From an uncultured Myxococcales bacterium (GTDB lineage Bacteria; Myxococcota_A; UBA9042): DNA of 64,000 nucleotides. The stretch is from contig CAIMEY010000082.1 of the NCBI GenBank assembly GCA_903840165.1, positions 53,232-117,231 on the forward strand. Reading direction: 5' to 3'. The translations under genes and the position numbers were made by a program. Numbering within the stretch: the first letter of the stretch is position 1; the number at the start of each line of letters is the position of its first letter. Positions 60,218 through 64,000 of the stretch are shown in pieces. Below the pieces are notes generated by a model, which saw nothing but the letters and a program-made list of their open reading frames with translations, was not told the DNA's origin and did not search any database.

Positions 60218-62230
60218 TCAGCGCGTGCCGAGCAAACGCCGCACGGCTGCTCGGAAAGTTGTCGCCGAAAAGCCCGTCTGCGGCACAAACGCGTGGCCAT
60301 TGATGAACACGCTCGGGGTGCCTTTGACGGCTGCCTCTTCGCCCAACTTGCGCTGTTTATCCACTGCCTGCGCCCACTTATGATCCTTGAGTGCGGCGTC
60401 AAGCGCCTTGACGTCCAAGCCCGCCTTCTTGGCCGCGGCGTGCAGCTTGGCATCGTCCAAATTGGCGTTGTCGGCCATCACCGCTGCGTGAAACTGCCAG
60501 AATTTCCCTTGCTTGAGCGCTTCTTGCCCAGCTTCGGCGAAGTTCTGCGCTTGGGGATGGATGTCGCGCAGCGGGAAATCGAGCCAAGCAACGCGAACGC
60601 GCCCCTCAAATTCCTTTTCGATCTCTTGGACATGAGGGTCGAGGCGAGCGCTAAACGGACATTGAAAATCCTCAAAGGCGACGATTTCGATGACCGCACC
60701 CGCTGGCCCGCGGACCGCTGCCGAACTGAGGTCGAACTTGCGCTCCTCGGTGGCCAAAGAATCCAGCAACTTGCCTTTACTAACAATGGCTTCATAGACG
60801 CCATCAGCCGCGGTACCGGCCTTGATCAACGCCTGGGCATGCTTGAGCTCGTCGTCGATAAGCGCCGAAATCACAGATTCCTCTTTGGCACCAACAAGTT
60901 TGCGACCATTGACAAAGAGGTTTGGGGTCCCGCGCATGCCGAGCGCGGCGCCTTGTTCGACATCAGCGTCGATCCGGTCCCGACCCGCGTGCGCCGCCAT
61001 CGCGGTGTCATGCGCGTCCAGCTTGAGCCCAATGGCTTTGGCCGCCGTGCGCAGGCCATCGGTGTCCAGCTTGTCCTGATGGGCGAGCAGATAGTCGTGC
61101 ATTTCCCAGAATTTACCCTGCTGCCGGCTCGACTCCAGCGCCTCAGCCGCCGCCGCCGCGTGGCTGTGCAGGGGCAGCGGGTTATGCTTGAAGACCATGC
61201 GCAGGTTGTCGCCGTATTTCTGGCGTAATTTCAGCAGTGTCGGCTCGAGCTTGGCGCAGAAGGGGCATTCCATGTCCGCAAAGACAACGACCGTCACGGG
61301 TGCTTTGGCCGAGCCCTGGGCCGGGTCATCGGCACGCAGCGCAACCCGCCAAACGGTCTTGGTATCCGCTGATTCCTGCCCTACTTGAACGGGTTCTCCC
61401 ACCTGCACCGCGCCACCGGCAGCGCCAGCCGCCTGGATTTGCGCCGAGGCCACACCCGAACTGCGCGGAATCGGCACTGGAATCGCCACGGGTGGCGGAT
61501 TTTCACCTTTAATTACATAGCGTTCATAGTCCGCCACTAGCTTGGAGTTGCGCGCCTTGGCCAGGGCCAGGACCAAACCTTCGCGTTGGGCACCTGCGGC
61601 TAAGATCCCGTCGGCACGGCCGATTTCATCCTTGATGCGCTTTTCCCAAATGGCCGGCTCTTGCTTGCCCATCATCAGTTCGCCGTTCACCACATAGGAA
61701 GGCGTGCCACTGATGCCAAGAACCTTCGCCAACCCTGCGTCGCGCTTGACGATTTGCTCAGTCTCAGGCGAATCAAGATCAGCGGCCAACCGCTTGGCGT
61801 CCAGACCGGCGGTCACGGCCCAGGCAATAATGGCATCCTTGGTCGGCACGGTATCTGCCATAAACTTGCTGTAATACTTATCAAATGCGTTCTGTTTCGC
61901 CGCCGCCACAGCGCCCTTGGCCGCGGTCACGGAGTTGGGATGGACGTCCAGCGGCAGGTTGAAATAGCGCAAGCGCACGTCGTCCTTGTGCTTGGTGACC
62001 ACATCGAGCAAAGGCTGCGCGGTAGAACGGGAAAATGGGCATTCGTAGTCGACAAACGCCAGGATATCCACCTTGGGCGACGCACTGCCAACGGCCGGTG
62101 CCTCGAGCTTTCCGGAGGCCGTAGCGCCTTGGGTCGTCGGGAACTTGTTGCATGCAGCTAGGGCCAGCGCAAGGGCTGCAACGAGCGACAACCCCTTGAA
62201 AATAAATGGAACGCGGAGTTTGATGGTCAT
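60218..62230 (-). CDS. Lipoprotein with three DsbA-like thioredoxin domains, one with CxxC
   Basis: A 670-residue periplasmic or outer-envelope lipoprotein. The ATG at 62230 has GAGG at 5 bases. The signal ends in lipobox LAAC (Cys27). The three domains each start with a thioredoxin strand and an active-site helix: VDYECPFSRS (Cys64), ADMECPFCAKLEP (Cys322/Cys325, CPFC) and FEDFQCPFSARLDP (Cys524). Each closes with a cis-Pro strand such as SGTPSYVVNG, RGTPNLFVNG and KGTPSVFING. Only the middle domain keeps CxxC; the flanking sites are CPFS. Length and layout resemble triple fusions of the DsbA/thioredoxin_4 family. Redox activity is expected from the middle domain only. The next gene downstream is its degenerate paralogue. 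Confidence 0.86.
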   Translation of the reverse strand: MTIKLRVPFIFKGLSLVAALALALAACNKFPTTQGATASGKLEAPAVGSASPKVDILAFVDYECPFSRSTAQPLLDVVTKHKDDVRLRYFNLPLDVHPNSVTAAKGAVAAAKQNAFDKYYSKFMADTVPTKDAIIAWAVTAGLDAKRLAADLDSPETEQIVKRDAGLAKVLGISGTPSYVVNGELMMGKQEPAIWEKRIKDEIGRADGILAAGAQREGLVLALAKARNSKLVADYERYVIKGENPPPVAIPVPIPRSSGVASAQIQAAGAAGGAVQVGEPVQVGQESADTKTVWRVALRADDPAQGSAKAPVTVVVFADMECPFCAKLEPTLLKLRQKYGDNLRMVFKHNPLPLHSHAAAAAEALESSRQQGKFWEMHDYLLAHQDKLDTDGLRTAAKAIGLKLDAHDTAMAAHAGRDRIDADVEQGAALGMRGTPNLFVNGRKLVGAKEESVISALIDDELKHAQALIKAGTAADGVYEAIVSKGKLLDSLATEERKFDLSSAAVRGPAGAVIEIVAFEDFQCPFSARLDPHVQEIEKEFEGRVRVAWLDFPLRDIHPQAQNFAEAGQEALKQGKFWQFHAAVMADNANLDDAKLHAAAKKAGLDVKALDAALKDHKWAQAVDKQRKLGEEAAVKGTPSVFINGHAFVPQTGFSATTFRAAVRRLLGTR

Positions 62231-62499
62231 GCAAGCCTCGGTCTGCAACAGGCCAGATTCGGGATGGCGGGCCCCAGCGAACGGAGCGCGCCCATCGGAC
62301 AGCATTGGGCGAGGTAGGGTAGGGACAAGCCGCCGCTGGGTCAAGACAATCTCGCCGGCAAATGCAGCCTGGCTAAGAATCGAACCCTCGGTGGGCCATC
62401 GTAACCAGGCGACCGAGCCCTGCCGCGCCACCGCCTCACATAACCTTAATTTCAATGGGTTTTCATCGCAGACCAGGGGAACCGGCACGTGGACTCTCG

Positions 62500-63882
62500 C
62501 TAGCGCGGTGAGCCTGGGGGCCTCTTGCGCAATTGCCTCCACGTTTCAAGGCGTTGACCAATCTTGGCCTCTGCGCCGTTGGCTGTGGGTTGGTAGAACT
62601 GCACATCCGTCAATTCCTTGGGTAAATACGCCTCCGCCACCCAGCCGCCTTGGGCGTGAGGATCCTGATATTGAGCCCCCCATCCTAGGTCTTTGGCTAA
62701 TGAAGTTGTGGGGTTTCTCAAATGAATCGGGACGGCCAAGCTTCCTGTTGCTTCTACAGCCTGACTGGCCGCGGCCAGCCCAAGGTAGCTCGCCTTGGAC
62801 TTGGGGGCGCAGGCCAAGTAGGTCGTCGCTTGGGCCATGGCGATGCGCGACTCAGGAAGCCCCACCATTTCATGGGTTTGCGCGGCGGCAACAGCCAGGG
62901 AAAGTGCAGTTGGGTCGGCATTGCTGACATCCTCGCAAGCGAAGATCACCAAGCGACGACAGATGAAGCGCGGGTCCTCCCCGGCTTGCAGCATCCGCGC
63001 CAGCCAGTACAGCGCTGCATCAGGGTCCGAGCCCCGCATCGACTTGATGAACGCCGAAATGACCTGATGGTGCTGGTCACCGTCCTTGTCATAGCGCGGC
63101 CCCTGACGCAAAGGCGCGCGTAGCAAGAGGTCTAGGTCGACCAGCGCGGTCTCCGTTGGGTCCTTGGCCGCCGCTGCCAGGGCCGATTCGGCCGCTGCTT
63201 CCAGCCAACTGAGGGCCCGCCGGGCATCGCCGTCGGCACTGCGGCACAGGTGATCGCGCGCAGAATCGCTGAGTTGCAGGCCTGTTCCCCCGTAGCCTCG
63301 CGGATCCCCGAGCGCGCGATCGATCAGCAAGCCAAGGTCGGCCGTGCCCAGGGGAGACAGTTCGACGACCGCACAGCGGCTCAATAGCGCAGAGGTCAAG
63401 GCAAAACCGGGATTTTCTGTGGTCGCACCGAGCAAGGATACAGTCCCGGCCTCGACATGGGGCAGCAAGGCGTCTTGTTGGGCCCTGCCCCAGCGATGAA
63501 TTTCGTCGACGAAAAGCACTGTACGTTCGCCATTTTGCAGTCGCTGCCCAGCCTTGGCCACCAGTTCGCGCAACTGGGCAACGCCATCGAGCACCGCAGA
63601 CATAGCCGAAAAATGGGCGTTTGCGTGCCGACTCACGAGCCGGGCCAGCGTGGTCTTGCCGGTGCCTGGGGGCCCCCAGAGGACAAGCGACGGCAGGCGA
63701 TCAGCCTCCAGCACAGACCTCACAAATCCGTTAGGGCCCAGCCACTTATCTTGCCCTACGACCTCCTCCAGAGTCCGGGGCCGCATGCGCTCAGCCAGGG
63801 GCGCTAGGGCCAGGGCAACCGCCGACCGGTCTCGAGGGGCAGCAGCGCCACGTTCAGGGGCAAAAAGGTCCGGGGAACCCAT
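62500..63882 (-). CDS. rarA: Replication-associated recombination ATPase RarA (MgsA)
   Basis: AAA+ ATPase that acts at stalled replication forks. The 460 residues include PLAERMRPRTLEEVVGQ, Walker A GPPGTGKTT, Walker B FVDEIHRW, the sensor segment GATTENPGFAL, and the C-terminal MgsA part with HHQVISAFIKSMRGSDPDAALYWLARML and YLPKELTDVQFYQP. The ATG at 63882 has AGGAG at 8 bases; ATG 63918, also with an AGGA site, would add 12 residues. Both precede the conserved first helix. The 269-base gap before the triple-thioredoxin gene shows nothing notable. Confidence 0.94.
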   Translation of the reverse strand: MGSPDLFAPERGAAAPRDRSAVALALAPLAERMRPRTLEEVVGQDKWLGPNGFVRSVLEADRLPSLVLWGPPGTGKTTLARLVSRHANAHFSAMSAVLDGVAQLRELVAKAGQRLQNGERTVLFVDEIHRWGRAQQDALLPHVEAGTVSLLGATTENPGFALTSALLSRCAVVELSPLGTADLGLLIDRALGDPRGYGGTGLQLSDSARDHLCRSADGDARRALSWLEAAAESALAAAAKDPTETALVDLDLLLRAPLRQGPRYDKDGDQHHQVISAFIKSMRGSDPDAALYWLARMLQAGEDPRFICRRLVIFACEDVSNADPTALSLAVAAAQTHEMVGLPESRIAMAQATTYLACAPKSKASYLGLAAASQAVEATGSLAVPIHLRNPTTSLAKDLGWGAQYQDPHAQGGWVAEAYLPKELTDVQFYQPTANGAEAKIGQRLETWRQLRKRPPGSPR

Positions 63883-64000
63883 GGATACGATCTCCTGCTG
63901 AACAACCGGTTGCGCCATTGTCGTCCTAGGACTACCGCGATGACGCCGCGCCGGGCCCAGGCGCACGGTAGCCAATTGCACCGGCAAGGACAATGCGAAC

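Noticed and set aside
1..64000. tRNA, rRNA, insertion sequences, integrases and attachment sites
   Set aside because: None was recognised by eye in the intergenic gaps or among the proteins; a tRNAscan or IS search was not possible.

Overview
The window is 64 kb of GC-rich bacterial chromosome with tightly packed genes on both strands. I see no rRNA, tRNA, CRISPR array, transposase or phage structural gene. The organism is most likely a member of the Myxococcota (former Deltaproteobacteria). The reasons are several lipoproteins with long Asp/Ala/Thr/Val-rich linkers behind the lipobox, secreted proteins made of many Cys-rich repeats of the type CDDGNPCTxDxC, large Hanks-type kinases with a DWG in place of DFG, and a LexA-like box before recA that resembles the Myxococcus consensus. 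This is an inference from gene content, not a phylogeny.

Layout. 1-5.5 kb: lolA (cut by the window edge) diverges from ftsK, which is followed by a lipoprotein esterase. 5.5-8.6 kb: a beta-propeller/phosphoesterase lipoprotein coupled to a small Cys-rich lipoprotein. 8.8-20 kb: a membrane Ser/Thr kinase, an acyl-lipid desaturase, exonuclease III, recA, a second kinase fused to a degenerate AAA-type module, a lipoprotein and a GNAT acetyltransferase. 20.4-22.8 kb: an 801-residue Cys-rich repeat lipoprotein. 22.8-31 kb: a HAD phosphatase, a vWA / PP2C / kinase triad (YegL-YegK-YegI or TerY-P type), PepQ and acetyl-CoA synthetase.

31-39.7 kb: a small cytochrome-like lipoprotein, then the iron-sulfur assembly operon iscR-iscS-iscU-iscA-hscB-hscA running leftwards, with a radical SAM gene at its distal end where many isc operons carry ferredoxin. 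The divergent mrp/apbC gene lies across a 455-bp regulatory gap with a good sigma-70-like promoter on each strand. A perfect 13-bp palindrome of IscR/Rrf2 type sits at the predicted iscR start site.

39.8-46.8 kb is the least conventional part: a beta-lactamase-fold lipoprotein that has lost both catalytic motifs, a Tat-exported protein of three zinc-ribbon-like repeats, a methyltransferase-like protein, a GNAT enzyme translationally coupled to a metallo-beta-lactamase-fold protein that has lost its metal ligands, a diacylglycerol-kinase-like protein, and a LysM/muramidase protein without an obvious signal peptide. 47-64 kb: an ABC-F ATPase, a 1743-residue lipoprotein with Cys-rich repeats and three lamin-tail-like domains, a HEAT-repeat protein, a DedA membrane protein, an aminotransferase, a small unassigned protein, two adjacent lipoproteins each with three DsbA-like domains (only one of the six keeps CxxC), and rarA.

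The window joins core maintenance (FtsK, RecA, ExoIII, RarA, Isc, Mrp, ABC-F) with a large outfit of envelope lipoproteins and phospho-signalling proteins. The best candidates for undescribed biology are the vWA/PP2C/kinase triad, the set of catalytically dead enzyme folds at 39.8-44.1 kb, and the paired triple-thioredoxin lipoproteins. Start codons were chosen by eye from Shine-Dalgarno spacing and signal-peptide position. All functional names rest on motif recognition alone.
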